Positions 36,576 to 46,980 of a DNA stretch of 64,000 nt are shown here, piece by piece. Positions within the stretch are counted from its first letter, which is position 1, and each line of letters starts with the position of its first letter. The stretch lies in assembly GCA_963844635.1 (NCBI GenBank), contig CAWJPD010000014.1:124001-188000 (forward strand), in the 5' to 3' direction. The position numbers were made by a program, and so were the translations under genes. A model generated the notes under the pieces. It saw only the letters and a list, made by a program, of their open reading frames with translations, was not told where the DNA came from and searched no databases. This DNA comes from JAJPKK01 sp963844635 (GTDB lineage Bacteria; Pseudomonadota; Alphaproteobacteria; Rhizobiales; Xanthobacteraceae).

Positions 36576-37511
36576 TCAAAAGTCCGGCCGCTCCGCACTC
36601 GGGACTGCCGGGTTCTTTTCGGTATTGTATTTCTGCAAATTTTCGGCACAGACATTTTCTGCCCATTCGCCGAGGGGACGTCCATACGTCACGTCCGCCG
36701 ACCACGGCGTGGTAAAAACACCTTCATCTTCCACACGAATTTCGAGTCGCAACAGGTTCCCTTTGTAATTGGCATCGAAGTCGACCGGATTTATACGCGG
36801 CGGATATTTTTGATTGACTGCTGCGTCTCGATCCACCCCGTCCTTGGCGGTTTGATAATCAAGCAGCTCGTATCGTTCGATGACATGCAGAGCCGGGCTA
36901 TGAGGCGTGCCATACATGTCGACCATCGAGAAAGGACCCATCTTCATCCCGACGGTGTCGATCACCAGAGCATTGCCTTCATAATGGCCGACGGAGTCGC
37001 CGTACCACGAGGGCGAGACATGTGTGGGATGCGGCTCATTCAACCGGACCTGGCGAAATTCGTGGTCTTGAAGATAAAGTATCGTGACCTTGTCCGGCTC
37101 CTGGAGCATCTGCATCCCGTAATTCCAAAAAATGTACGGAACCCCGCTCGGCCAGCACTGATTGCTTGGTGTCGGGTATCCCACGCCGCTCAATGACAGG
37201 TCGCCGTATTTTTTCACCACTTGCGCCGCCTTGGGCGTCAAGATGGGATTGGTATAATCCCCAACAAGTTGATTGTAGTCGCTAACTCCATTGACTCGCG
37301 ACCGGTTCGTCACGGGGCCTGGTCCCGCTGGCGGCGGCCCCAGCCCAGGACGTAGCCAGCGATACCAGACGCCGGAAAAATCGGGAGTTGACACGGCGGT
37401 TACCCTCTCGCCAGGGACTGGGCCTGCGGCTTGTGACGCCTCTCCCGCCGAGGCGAGTGCCGTGGCCGCAGCCAGCATCACGCAAAGGGAACTCGACGCG
37501 CGGACCTTCAT
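36576..37511 (-). CDS. Secreted protein of unknown family, paralogue A
   Basis: 311 aa with signal peptide MKVRASSSLCVMLAAATALA, cleaved near ASQA-AG. The conserved block SPSWYGDSVGHYEGNALVID-TVGM, followed by MVDMYGTPHSPALHVIERYE, is shared with the gene at 46981 and belongs to a group often found in oligotrophic soil proteobacteria and acidobacteria. Further landmarks are DFSGVWYRW and CWPSGVPYIFWNYGMQMLQE. No catalytic motif is recognised; the fold is probably beta-rich. Periplasmic. It is convergent with the Bug gene. Confidence 0.75.
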   Translation of the reverse strand: MKVRASSSLCVMLAAATALASAGEASQAAGPVPGERVTAVSTPDFSGVWYRWLRPGLGPPPAGPGPVTNRSRVNGVSDYNQLVGDYTNPILTPKAAQVVKKYGDLSLSGVGYPTPSNQCWPSGVPYIFWNYGMQMLQEPDKVTILYLQDHEFRQVRLNEPHPTHVSPSWYGDSVGHYEGNALVIDTVGMKMGPFSMVDMYGTPHSPALHVIERYELLDYQTAKDGVDRDAAVNQKYPPRINPVDFDANYKGNLLRLEIRVEDEGVFTTPWSADVTYGRPLGEWAENVCAENLQKYNTEKNPAVPSAERPDF

Positions 37512-37954
37512 CCTTGCCTCCGCTTTGATTTATCGCTTGGCGAAGCTTGTGCGCAACACACATGTTTTCGCGGCAGCATCATAGTGGCGCAGCTCGATGC
37601 CCCGCCTGGCAGAAAAGCTCGCACATCCCGAGAGCTGTTCGAGCGCACGCCAGTTACGCGACAGTCTAATGGCTTCTGATTTCTCGGCACAAATGCTATT
37701 TTGTGATCGGGTTGTCGCGCATTGGAATAGTGGCAGGTTCGCTGCGATCATACGCGAGTGGATGGTTCCCTGCGGTGCAGGGTGTACTTGGACCGAGAGA
37801 AACAGTCCGTGCTTCCGACGAATGATCAAGTCGCTTGAAGGCGCAGAGCCGGGAATTGACGAAGGGGCCCCAGCCGGCCTGTCGCGGCAGATTTGGAGGA
37901 AATAGCCTTTGCACTTGGTATCGTTCAAGAGATTGGCCAGGGGGAGGTCGGCTC
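37512..37954. other. Intergenic region without recognised gene
   Basis: About 440 bases between two divergent genes, the probable site of both promoters. Short open frames on either strand show no protein features. GGGGAGGTCG close to 37945 is the ribosome site of the LLM gene. Confidence 0.4.
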
Positions 37955-39031
37955 ATGGAATTCGGCTATTTCACTCTCAGCGACAATCATTACGAGAACA
38001 ACACGCGCACGGCAAATCAGCTTGTCGCCGACATCACGGAGGAGGCACTTTACGCCGACGAGCTTGGAATGCACTCCGTCTGGATCGGCGAGCACCACTT
38101 CAACACGCTTGGCGTCTTGTCATGTCCCGACATCGTTCTTGCTTACATTGCCGCGCGAACCAAACGCATCCGCCTTGCTCCGGCGGTGACCGTGCTGCCG
38201 CTTCACCATCCGATTCGCGTCGCCGAACAATGGGCATCGCTGGACCTGCTCAGCAACGGGCGCGTCGATTTCGCCGCAGGACGCGGTTATGACCGTCGTG
38301 AATATCTGCCGTTCCACGTCTCTTTCGAAGACAACCAATCCATTTTCGAAGAGAGCCTCGCGGTTTTGCGCCAGCTTTGGACATCCGAGGACCGCATTTC
38401 GTTTCACGGCAAGCATTTTTCGTTTGACAATGTTCGGATTACGCCAAAACCGATGCAAAAACCGATTCCGACATACGTTGCGTCTTTCTCGAAGCCCTCG
38501 ATCGAGCTGGCAGCCAGGTTGGGATGCGGATTGATCGTGGCGCCTTTTGCCGCTGCCATGAGCTATGGCGGGCTGCGCCAGGTTGCCGACTTATATCACG
38601 AGAGTTGCGCCAAATTTGGAACCCGCCCGGCCTCGCTGCTCTGCAGTTATTTCACCCATTTCGCCCATGGGAAGGAGGAAGAGGCGGCGCAGCGCGCCCG
38701 CCAGATTCGTTACTATCGTGAATGCCTGATCCCCGCGCTTCCCGGCGATCCGAAAACCGCGCCGCCAAGCTACCGATATTTTATCGATATGGTCGACCGC
38801 ATGCGCAATGTGAAACCGGACGATCTGACAGAGAATTCAGTGCTGCTCGGGACTTCCGATCATATCATCGACGTGCTGGCAAAAGTGGAAGCGGCAGGGT
38901 TTAACGAAGTCATTCTTTACTTCAATGTCGGGCTGAAGCCACATCCCCAGGTCAAAGACGAGATCGCTAAATTCATGTCGGAGGTGGCGCCCACCTTCCA
39001 CGCCCGGCACAAGCCTGCCGCAACATTGTAG
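37955..39031 (+). CDS. LLM class flavin-dependent oxidoreductase (luciferase-like), 1st copy
   Basis: 358 aa TIM-barrel flavin monooxygenase. It shows MEFGYFTLSDNHY, GMHSVWIGEHHFNTLGVLSC, TKRIRLAPAVTVLPLHHPIR and DLLSNGRVDFAAGRGYDRRE, typical of bacterial luciferase-like monooxygenases using FMNH2 from a separate reductase. GGGAGG lies upstream of the chosen ATG; longer upstream frame is not protein-like. It is followed 61 bases later by a secreted alpha/beta hydrolase, probably the same transcription unit. Substrate unknown. Confidence 0.88.
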   Translation: MEFGYFTLSDNHYENNTRTANQLVADITEEALYADELGMHSVWIGEHHFNTLGVLSCPDIVLAYIAARTKRIRLAPAVTVLPLHHPIRVAEQWASLDLLSNGRVDFAAGRGYDRREYLPFHVSFEDNQSIFEESLAVLRQLWTSEDRISFHGKHFSFDNVRITPKPMQKPIPTYVASFSKPSIELAARLGCGLIVAPFAAAMSYGGLRQVADLYHESCAKFGTRPASLLCSYFTHFAHGKEEEAAQRARQIRYYRECLIPALPGDPKTAPPSYRYFIDMVDRMRNVKPDDLTENSVLLGTSDHIIDVLAKVEAAGFNEVILYFNVGLKPHPQVKDEIAKFMSEVAPTFHARHKPAATL

Positions 39032-39092
39032 GTGCCCGCATTCTGCCTGCCGCAAGCGGGACAGAACTTGCCGAAATCATCGGAGAACAGCA

Positions 39093-40127
39093 ATGTCGAT
39101 GCCGAGTAAGCTATCGGTTCTAGCAGCGACCGCGGGGTTCTTTGCTCTTGCCGCAGGCACCCATGCCGAAGATGCGGTTTTGCGTATTGCGAAGCAAGGC
39201 AGCCTGGAGGCGGGCGGCAGGACCATCGACTGCCGGACGAATGACGGGGGCGACGCGCGCAGCACGCGCTTCCCAAGCGGCCATGTCGTCGTCGATAATG
39301 TCTATGCAACCTATCAATATCCCGCCGACCAACGCTATCCGTATCCAATCCTGTTCAACTCGGGAGGTGGACATTCAGCGCGGGTGTATGACACCACGCC
39401 GGATGGTCGTGAAGGCTGGCTGACGCTGTTCCTGCGACAAGGCTTCCCCGTTTATGGCGTTGATCGTCCAAACACCGGTCGGTCGGGTACCGACATCTGC
39501 AAAATCAATGCGGTGAAGCTCGGCAGGGCATCGGCCAACGAACTGCCTGCAATCAATCGATATGCCGCCGAATCCGCCTGGGTTACCTTCCGCTGGGGAC
39601 CCAAATACGGCGAGGCCTATCCCAACACCCAGTTCCCGATCGAGGCCGTCGACAATTATTATCGGCAGACCGTCAGCACCTATCGCGACCCCGACGAAAC
39701 ACCGAAGGCGGTTGCCGCTTTTTCCGCGCTGATCGACAAAATCGGCGAGCCGGTCATCATTCAAAGCTGGTCGTCATCGGGTCTCCTCGGCTATCTCACC
39801 GCCGCCGAACGCCCGGAGCGGATCAAGGCGATCCTGGCGGTCGAGACTTCGGTGACCGCGTTTGACATGATCCCCGACGAAGCCCGCCAGAAACTCGCGA
39901 AAATCCCGATCGATATCGTGATTGGCGACCACGCACAGGATCGCGTCGATGCGTCGCGCAAGTTCCAGAAGGAAATGACCGCGATCGGCGGACATGTCAG
40001 CGTCGATGTCTTGCCCGAAGCAGGTATTTTCGGGAATGGCCATACGATGATGCTGGAGAAGAACAACAAACAGATCATGTTTCGGATGATCGCGTGGCTT
40101 GAAGGCAATGTGTTCAATCCAAGATAG
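39093..40127 (+). CDS. Secreted alpha/beta hydrolase
   Basis: 344 aa. Signal peptide MSMPSKLSVLAATAGFFALA… is cleaved near THA-ED. The catalytic nucleophile sits in the elbow QSWSSSGLLGY (S-x-S-x-G variant). The oxyanion segment is PILFNSGGGHSARVYDTTPD, the acid probably lies in PIDIVIGDHAQDR, and the His in GIFGNGHTMML. GGAGAA is upstream. It resembles the periplasmic esterase group with a long insertion before the nucleophile. It is convergent with the TetR gene. Confidence 0.82.
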   Translation: MSMPSKLSVLAATAGFFALAAGTHAEDAVLRIAKQGSLEAGGRTIDCRTNDGGDARSTRFPSGHVVVDNVYATYQYPADQRYPYPILFNSGGGHSARVYDTTPDGREGWLTLFLRQGFPVYGVDRPNTGRSGTDICKINAVKLGRASANELPAINRYAAESAWVTFRWGPKYGEAYPNTQFPIEAVDNYYRQTVSTYRDPDETPKAVAAFSALIDKIGEPVIIQSWSSSGLLGYLTAAERPERIKAILAVETSVTAFDMIPDEARQKLAKIPIDIVIGDHAQDRVDASRKFQKEMTAIGGHVSVDVLPEAGIFGNGHTMMLEKNNKQIMFRMIAWLEGNVFNPR

Positions 40128-40197
40128 GAGATGGCGGTCGCTTCGGATTGGTCAATGGGCGTCACAATCATGAAATTTAGAGAGAAGCGTGGTGTGA

Positions 40198-40851
40198 CTA
40201 CGGATTGGCAACCCGCTCCGGTTCAACCGGTCGAATGGCACGACTTCGTGTCTTGCCAGGATTTGAAGCTTCGGCGCGGCTGAAGGATCGGATCATTGCC
40301 TCACCGACCGCTGCAAACCGCGCGCATGGTCCGGCGGCGCCACTGCTTTGGCGGCTGACCCGCGCGCCTTCGAGCAAAAGCATCAAGGCATCGGCGAGAA
40401 CGTCGGCATCGACAATGCCCGCCTCGCGGCAGAGCCTCGCCAACCGGTTGCGCTGCGCGGTCTTGAATTCCTCGATCACGAGCCGCGCCGGGTGATCGCT
40501 GCCCGCAAGCTCGACCGCGGCGTTGGCCATGTCGCATCCGCGGCCGTCGTCGCTAACGCATCGCGCGCCAACTTTCACCCAGGCATAAAGCCGGGACAGC
40601 GGATCGTCGGGATGCTCGGCTTCGAGGCGATCCCAAAACACCTCCACCTGGGCCGCCGCGTCCCGCAGACATGCGGCCACCAGCTCATCCTTCGAACGGA
40701 AATGACGATACATCGTCATCTTGTTGGTGCCGGCCGCTTCGGCGATCGCGTCAACGCCGATGCCGCGAAGTCCGTGTTTGCGGAACAGCTCCCGGGCGGT
40801 GGCGATGATGCGTTCCCGCGGCCTCTGCCGGATGACGCCGTCATCCTCCAT
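40198..40851 (-). CDS. TetR/AcrR family transcriptional regulator
   Basis: 217 aa from ATG 40851. The HTH is RIIATARELFRKHGLRGIGV-DAIAEAAGTNKMTMYRHFRS, with the usual helix 3 TNKMTMYRHF. The ligand domain follows (LYAWVKVGARCVSDDGRGCD). It is divergent from the RND efflux genes; the spacer contains two identical 16-base palindromes described separately. Likely the local repressor of the pump. A longer start at TTG 40878 is possible. Confidence 0.88.
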   Translation of the reverse strand: MEDDGVIRQRPRERIIATARELFRKHGLRGIGVDAIAEAAGTNKMTMYRHFRSKDELVAACLRDAAAQVEVFWDRLEAEHPDDPLSRLYAWVKVGARCVSDDGRGCDMANAAVELAGSDHPARLVIEEFKTAQRNRLARLCREAGIVDADVLADALMLLLEGARVSRQSSGAAGPCARFAAVGEAMIRSFSRAEASNPGKTRSRAIRPVEPERVANP

Positions 40852-40882
40852 GACGACCTCGCAAAAATATTCCGCCAAACAC

Positions 40883-40932
40883 TTGACGGGGCGTTACCGA
40901 ACTGTAACATCTTCTCGTTACTTACTCGTAAC
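40883..40932 (+). promoter_or_regulatory. Putative efflux promoter with two TetR-type operators
   Basis: GTTAC-N6-GTAAC occurs twice: 40893-40908 and 40917-40932, centres 24 bases apart. The first overlaps a possible sigma-70 promoter for the plus-strand genes: TTGACG at 40883-40888, 16-base spacer, TAACAT at 40905-40910. Position between a TetR gene and an RND pump makes these good operator candidates. Confidence 0.6.
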
Positions 40933-40982
40933 ACCTCCTGCCGCGCCGGTCAATTATTTTGCGGCTTCCGGAGTGATCAGGA

Positions 40983-41267
40983 ATGTCTCCGCGCCACTGC
41001 TGCCCGCAAACGATCGATGAGTGGCTGGCCGACCCGCTGACCCGGGAGGTGATGCGGGCGGACCGCGTGGACCCGGCACAGTTGCGCGTCCTCCTTCAGT
41101 CCATCGCCCTCCGACATCCCTACTCCACGGAAAACTCCTTGGCGGCATCCGCACGTCATGGCATTTTGACCGAACCGTTCGGTTGGCCAAACGAACGACA
41201 CAAAGGCGCGGCTCTTCGCAAGGCGGCCGAATCCGGCGTTCCAGCCAATTCGTGTGGGGCAGGGTGA
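40983..41267 (+). CDS. Small hypothetical protein between regulator and pump
   Basis: 94 aa. GGAG lies nine bases before the ATG. The first half (TIDEWLADPLTREVMRADRV-DPAQLRVLL) reads like a small helical protein; the second half is less convincing and may result from a frame error. It ends just before the RND gene. I do not recognise the family, and it could be a leader peptide or spurious. Confidence 0.4.
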   Translation: MSPRHCCPQTIDEWLADPLTREVMRADRVDPAQLRVLLQSIALRHPYSTENSLAASARHGILTEPFGWPNERHKGAALRKAAESGVPANSCGAG

Positions 41268-41272
41268 CTGCT

Positions 41273-44200
41273 GTGGTTGGATTCTTCATCGAGCGTCCGA
41301 TCTTTGCGTCCGCGATCGCCATTATCATGCTGCTCGCAGGGGCGATCTGCTATTTCCTGCTGCCGGTTTCGCAATTCCCTGAAATCACGCCGCCCCAGGT
41401 CGTGGTCAGCGCGATCTATCCGGGTGCCAGTGCCCAGGTCGTGGCCGACACGGTCACCACACCATTGGAACAGCAGATCAACGGCGTTCCCGGCATGACC
41501 TACATGTCGTCGACGAGCGCCAACGACGGATCGTCGAATATTACGATCACGTTCGACGTCGGCTATCCGATCAGCATCGCGGCGGTCGACGTCCAAAACC
41601 GTGTGTCCCAAGCGGCCCCGATCCTGCCCCCAATCGTCAACCAGGCCGGCGTGACGATCCGGAAGCAGAACCCGAACTTCGTCCTGATCGTCAATCTGAC
41701 GTCGCCGGACGGCTCGGTCGATCCGGTCGAACTGAGCAACTATGCCTATTTGCAGATCGTCGACCCGCTCAAGCGGTTGCCTGGCGTCGGTGACGTGCAA
41801 ATCTTCGGCGAGCGCCGCTATTCGATGCGCGTCTGGCTCGATCCCGACCGGCTCGCCAATCTCGGGATCACCGCCGTGGACGTTCAGCAGGCCATCGCCG
41901 AGCAGAACGTGCAGGTGGCGGCCGGGAAGATCGGACAATCGCCGGCTCCCCCCGGCACGCCGTTCGAACTGCAAGTCAGCGCGCTAGGACGGCTGAGCGA
42001 CCCGGCCCAGTTCGGCGACATCGTCGTTCGCGCCAATGCCGCTGCGGGATCGGCGGTGCGGCTGCGGGACGTCGCGCGCATTGAACTTGGCGCGCTCCAA
42101 TATTCATCAAGCGCATTTTTCGGCGAGGATCCGACCGTCGTTCTCGCGATTTTCCAGATGCCGGGATCGAACGCGCTCGAGCTGCAGAAAAGCGTTGCAA
42201 CCAAGATGGAGGAGCTCTCCAAGCGCTTTCCCAAGGGCATCGAGTACGGAATGCATTACGACACGACGCGCTTCGTGTCGGCAGCCATGCACGATGTCGT
42301 TGTCACGCTGTTGCAAGCGCTCGCTCTTGTCGTCGCCGTCGTGTTCGTGTTTCTGCAGAGCTGGCGCACGACTATCATCCCGACGATCGCCATCCCGGTC
42401 TCGCTGATCGCGACGCTGGTGGTGATGAAGATCGTCGGCTTCTCGCTGAACATGCTGAGCCTGCTCGGCATGGTGCTGGCCATCGGCCTCGTCGTCGACG
42501 ACGCAATCGTCGTCGTGGAGAACGTGGAACGCCAGCTCGAGGCAGGGTTGCGGCCGCTACAGGCGGCCCGGGTTGCCATGGGCGAAGTCACCGGTCCGAT
42601 CATCGCCACCACCGCCGTGCTGATGGCGGTGTTCATACCGGTCGCCTTTATCCCGGGCGTGTCCGGACGCCTCTATAATCAGTTTGCCCTCACCGTCGCC
42701 ATCTCGGTGGGCATCTCCGCGTTCAATTCATTGACGCTCAGTCCTGCGTTGAGTGCCGCCTTTCTGCGACATCGCGGGGCGCCGCAATTTCCGCCGTTCA
42801 GGTGGTTTAATGCCGGATTCACACGACTCGCGCACGGCTATGCCAACAGCGTACGCCACTTGGTGCGCCCGCGCTGGGCCCTGATGGGATTGTTCGCGGC
42901 GGCACTCACCGTCACCTACATGATGTGGCAACGGATACCGTCGACGTTCTTGCCGGTGGAAGATCAGGGTTACTTCTTCGTGGTCGTCCAATTGCCGGAT
43001 GGCGCCTCGCTCGAGCGGACGGATGAGGTTGCCAAGCAGGTGCGGGAGATTTTGCAGCGCACGCCCGGTGTCGATATTGTCGGCTCGATCAGCGGCCTGA
43101 ACTTCCTGACCAACGCTGCGCAGTCCAACTCAGCCGTCGAATTTGCAATTCTGAAACCCTGGGACGAACGGCCGCCCGAACAGAATGCCTCGCGCATTGT
43201 CGCTGCGGTTCGCCCGCAACTGCTTTCGCTCCCGGGCGGTATTGCCTTGAGCTTCGACCCGCCCTCGATTCCCGGTCTCGGCGCCACCGGCGGGTTTCGA
43301 GTTTCAGGTCGAGGATCTAACCGGACGCGGCAGTGCCGCGCTCAATGAGGCGACCCAGGCCGTCATTGCGGAAGCGCGCAAGCAGCCCGAGATCAGTGCT
43401 CAGCAGCTGTTCTCGTCCTTCAGCACGTCGACTCCGCAGTTCACCTACGATCTCGACCGCAACAAAGCGAAGCTCCTTGGCCTCAACTTGCCGGACATAT
43501 TCAGCACGTTGCAAATCTATCTCGGCTCGCTTTACGTGAACGACTTCAACCTGTTTGGCCGCACCTTCCGGGTCACATTGCAGGCCGATGCCAACGCCCG
43601 CAACTCGGCGTCCTCGCTGAACCGGCTCTATGTGCGAAACAATGCCGGCGGCATGGTGCCGCTGAGCACGCTCGGCAGTCTCAAGCCGATCGTCGGCCCG
43701 GAAACGGTGCCGCATTACAACAACTACGCCTCTGCCATGGTCAATGGCGGGCTGCGCCGGGCTACAGCTCGGGCCAGGCCGGTCGCCGCGATGGAGCGAG
43801 CGGCTGCTGCCGCGCTTGCCACGGGACTTCAGCTACGAATGGACCGGCATCACCTATGCAGGAGATCAAGGCCGGATCGATTGCGAGCATCGTGTTCAGC
43901 CTCGCCATGGTCTTTGTTTTCCTCATCCTTGCTGCGCAGTACGAAAGCTGGTCGATGCCGTTCATGGTGCTGCTCGCGGTGCCGCTCGCGCTGTTCGGCG
44001 CCATTCTTGCGCTTTGGGTGCGGAGCCAGCAGATCGATGTCTATTCCCAGATCGGCTTTGTCATGCTGATCGGCCTTGCCGCCAAGAACGCCATTTTGAT
44101 CGTCGAGTTCGCCAAACGGCGACGAGCCGAAGGCCTTGATGTCGTGGAAGCCGCGATGGAAGCCGCGCGGTTGCGCTTGCGGCCGATCCTGATGACCGCA

Positions 44201-44428
44201 TTCGCTTTCATCCTCGGCGTCGTGCCGCTGATGCTGGCCACCGGCGCAGGCGCCGCAAGCCGCCAATCGATCGGGACCACGGTGTTCGGCGGCATGCTTG
44301 CGGCGACCCTTCTCACTCTGCTGTTTCGTGCCTGTGTTCTATGCCGTCATCGAGCAGTTGCGAGAGGGGCGATCGGAGAAAAGCAATCGCCCCGGCGGCA
44401 GCTCTCGAGGCGGCGGCCCGCGGAATAG
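41273..44428 (+). CDS. RND multidrug efflux permease, HAE1 family (frame interrupted at least four times)
   Basis: Inner-membrane proton-driven pump subunit. The N-terminus VGFFIERPIFASAIAIIMLL, porter-domain segments (PPQVVVSAIYPGASAQVVAD, GMTYMSSTSANDGSSNITIT) and the central helices with the proton-relay pair (GLVVDDAIVVVENVERQLEA) are in the first frame. After about 43300 the sequence moves through successive frames near 43770, 43858 and 44310, recovering QIYLGSLYVNDFNLFGRTFR, PRDFSYEWTGITY, GLAAKNAILIVEFAKRRRAE and FVPVFYAVIEQL. All changes equal one extra base. GTG 41273 is chosen (GTG 41264 possible). The exact 3' end is uncertain. Confidence 0.85.
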
Positions 44429-44442
44429 CGACGGAGCAAATC

Positions 44443-45597
44443 ATGCAACGCTGGCAACTCGGATTCGGCTTGGTAATCGGGACCGCTGCCATTGCGGTGG
44501 CGGTGTCGGCCATACGCCATGAAGGGGCGGGGACCAGCCATGCGGCGACGGCTGCGACGCCTCCACCGATGAGGGCCATGCCGGTCCCGGTGGCTCCGGT
44601 CGTAAAGAAGGCGATCGCCGTTTACTACGAATATGCAGCCCGTACCGAGGCGATCCGCGGCATCGCGCTTCAGCCGCGGATATCCGGCTACGTCCAAAGC
44701 CAGGATGTCGCGGATGGATCCGATGTCAACGAAGGGGACCTGCTTTACACGATCGATCCGCGCGATGTGCAGGCGGCGCTCGATCAGTCCAAGGCACAAG
44801 CTCAGCGTGACCGCGCCACACTTGAATATGCACGATCCAACCTCAACCGCGGCGCCGCACTCTCGCGGAGCGGTTTTCTTGCCAAGGACACGTATGACCA
44901 GCGCGCCAGCGCCTCAGGTGTGGCCGAGGCGGCGCTCGCAATGGACGAAGCGGCAATTCGCAGCGCCGAACTCAACCTTAACTATGCGAAGATCCATGCG
45001 CCGTTTTCAGGCCGGCTCGGCCGCAACCAGGCATCGATCGGAACGCTCGTCAGTCCGGGCGGTGGCGCTTTCAACACGCTCGTTCAACTCAGTCCGATTT
45101 ACGTGACCTTCAATCCGAGCGAAACCGAGCTGACTGAAATCCAACAGGCAAGAACTGCCGGTTCCGTTACAGTCGATATCCTCGTACCCGGAACCGACCA
45201 AACGTCGCGGAAAGGGGAACTGACCTTCATCGACAACACGGTCGATCGCTCAACCGGCACCATTGTCGCACGTGCCACGATTGCCAATGCCGATCGTACG
45301 CTGCTGCCAGGTCAATACGTCCGAGTCAGAATTTCGCTTCGCGAACTGCCCGATGCTTTGATGGTACCGCAGGCAGCGCTCGGGTCGAGCCAGTTCGGGA
45401 AGTATGTTTACGTTGTCGGCCAGGGCAGCAAAGTCGAACAGCGCCTGGTGTCGCTCGGTCCGACCGACGGGGAACTCGTTGCCGTGCTCAACGGGATTTC
45501 GGAAGGCGACAGCGTGATCAGCGGCAACCTGCAGAAGATCGGCCCGGGGATGCCCGTGCAGCCTTTGGCCGACAAACATGCAATGGCTGCGAAATAG
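44443..45597 (+). CDS. RND efflux periplasmic adaptor (membrane fusion protein)
   Basis: 384 aa, intact. The N-terminal anchor is MQRWQLGFGLVIGTAAIAVA. The lipoyl half-motif ALQPRISGYVQSQDVADGSD-VNEGDLLYTIDPRDVQ is followed by an alpha-hairpin (residues ~105-165), the second half-motif KIHAPFSGRLGRNQASIGTL-VSPG, the beta-barrel, and the membrane-proximal domain (VSLGPTDGELVAVLNGISEG). It links the permease to an outer-membrane channel, which is not encoded here. Order permease then adaptor is the reverse of the common one. Confidence 0.9.
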   Translation: MQRWQLGFGLVIGTAAIAVAVSAIRHEGAGTSHAATAATPPPMRAMPVPVAPVVKKAIAVYYEYAARTEAIRGIALQPRISGYVQSQDVADGSDVNEGDLLYTIDPRDVQAALDQSKAQAQRDRATLEYARSNLNRGAALSRSGFLAKDTYDQRASASGVAEAALAMDEAAIRSAELNLNYAKIHAPFSGRLGRNQASIGTLVSPGGGAFNTLVQLSPIYVTFNPSETELTEIQQARTAGSVTVDILVPGTDQTSRKGELTFIDNTVDRSTGTIVARATIANADRTLLPGQYVRVRISLRELPDALMVPQAALGSSQFGKYVYVVGQGSKVEQRLVSLGPTDGELVAVLNGISEGDSVISGNLQKIGPGMPVQPLADKHAMAAK

Positions 45598-45675
45598 CTT
45601 TTGCTCGAGCAGGATTTGCTGCCACGGCCGCCGCCTTTCGTGCGTGACGGGGGTTCCCCATTCCGGAGGCCGACC

Positions 45676-46760
45676 ATGCCGTCGAGCCTTGAATTGGGTT
45701 TGGATACGTTTGGCGACATTACGCTTGGCGCCGACGGCAAGCCGCAATCGCACGCCCAGGTGATTCGCGATGTCGTCGAGGAGGCCGTTCTCGCCGATCA
45801 GACTGGCGTCGGGTGTTTCAGCGTTGGCGAGCACCACCGTGCCGACTTTGCGATCTCCGCGCCCGAAGTCGTTCTCGCCGCAATCGCGGCGCGCACGACG
45901 CATATCCGTCTCGGATCGGCGGTAACGGTGCTGAGCACGGACGACCCGGTCCGCGTCTTCGAGCGCTTCGCGACGCTGGGAGCGATTTCCCGTGGACGTG
46001 CCGAAATCACGGTGGGGCGAGGTTCTTTCATCGAATCCTTCCCCCTGTTCGGGTTCGACCTGTCGCAATACGAACAGCTGTTTGAGGAAAGGCTCGATCT
46101 GCTTGCGACTCTGGTCCGAACTGATGTCGTGACGTGGCGCGGAAAGACCCGAGCGCCTCTTACCGATCAGCGCGTTTACCCGCCCATCGAAATCGCCGCC
46201 GCTCAAAATATGGGTCGGCGTCGGCGGAAGCCCCAAATCCGTAATTCGGGCGGCCCGCTATGACATGCCGTTGATGCTCGCAATCATCGGCGGCGATCCA
46301 AAGCGCTTCCTCCCTTATGTCGAGTCTCTATCACCGTGCCTATCGGCAGCTTGGCAGGCCGGCCCGCGAAATCGGCCTCCACTCGCCGGGGCACGTCGCC
46401 GACAGTGACGAACAGGCGCGTGAGGAGTTATGGCCCCCCTACAAGCAGATGCGCGATAGGATCGGCGCGGAACGCGGCTGGCCCCCGGTGACGAGGTCCG
46501 AGTTCGAGCATGAAGCAGACCACGGTTCGCTGTATGTCGGCTCGCCGGAAACGGTAGCGCGCAAGATCGCCGGCAGCGCAACGCTGCTTGGCATCTCGCG
46601 GTTCGACATGAAGTACAGCGCCGGCACGCTCGCCCACGAAAAGGCTATGCACTCGATTTCACTTTATGGGACGAAGGTGATCCCGCGCGTGCGCGAGATG
46701 TATCGTCCGGCTTCGCAGTCCGAGACGTATCTTCCGCCGACACAGCCCATCGTAACGTGA
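45676..46760 (+). CDS. LLM class flavin-dependent oxidoreductase, 2nd copy (frame interrupted twice)
   Basis: It begins MPSSLELGLDTFGDITLGAD with GGAGG upstream. Luciferase-like landmarks are CFSVGEHHRADFAISAPEVV, THIRLGSAVTVLSTDDPVRV and GRAEITVGRGSFIESFPLFG. The middle (KIWVGVGGSPKSVIRAARYD-MPLMLAIIGG) is in the next frame, and the C-terminal part (YHRAYRQLGRPAREIGLHSP … GSPETVARKIAG) in the third. Breaks near 46205 and 46318 each equal one extra base. Joined length about 360 aa. It follows the efflux genes by about 80 bases. Confidence 0.8.
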
Positions 46761-46810
46761 CCCTTGCGGCGGTACTCGGCCAGAAGCAACGGGGCGCGCC
46801 GATCAGCTGA

Positions 46811-46930
46811 CCTTTCGGACAAGATCATGCGCAAAAATCAACACGCATCCGTCGTCGAGCGTAGTCCGCGACGGGTGCGCAGAACATAATCGAGCGGGAG
46901 GCGATTTAAGCTTAACGCATCCCGCTCTAA
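46811..46930. repeat. Mosaic palindromic intergenic repeat, copy 5
   Basis: Order here is the reverse of copies 1-2: 'cctttcggacaagatcatgc', then 'cgcatccgtcgtcgagcg', then 'gagcgggaggcgattta' and 'aacgcatcccgctctaa'. The left hairpin arm is missing. Confidence 0.75.
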
Positions 46931-46980
46931 CTGGCGCGGGGGGCCGAAGACATGCTCCTCCGGTCCGCAGTCGACATCAA

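Noticed and set aside
37530..37928. Minus-strand open frame of 132 codons in the 37.5-38.0 kb gap
   Set aside because: No ribosome site, no domain or hydrophobic pattern; probably chance.
43300..44428. Programmed frameshifting in the RND gene
   Set aside because: Four or more breaks with no slippery heptamer or following pseudoknot; single-base insertions explain them better.
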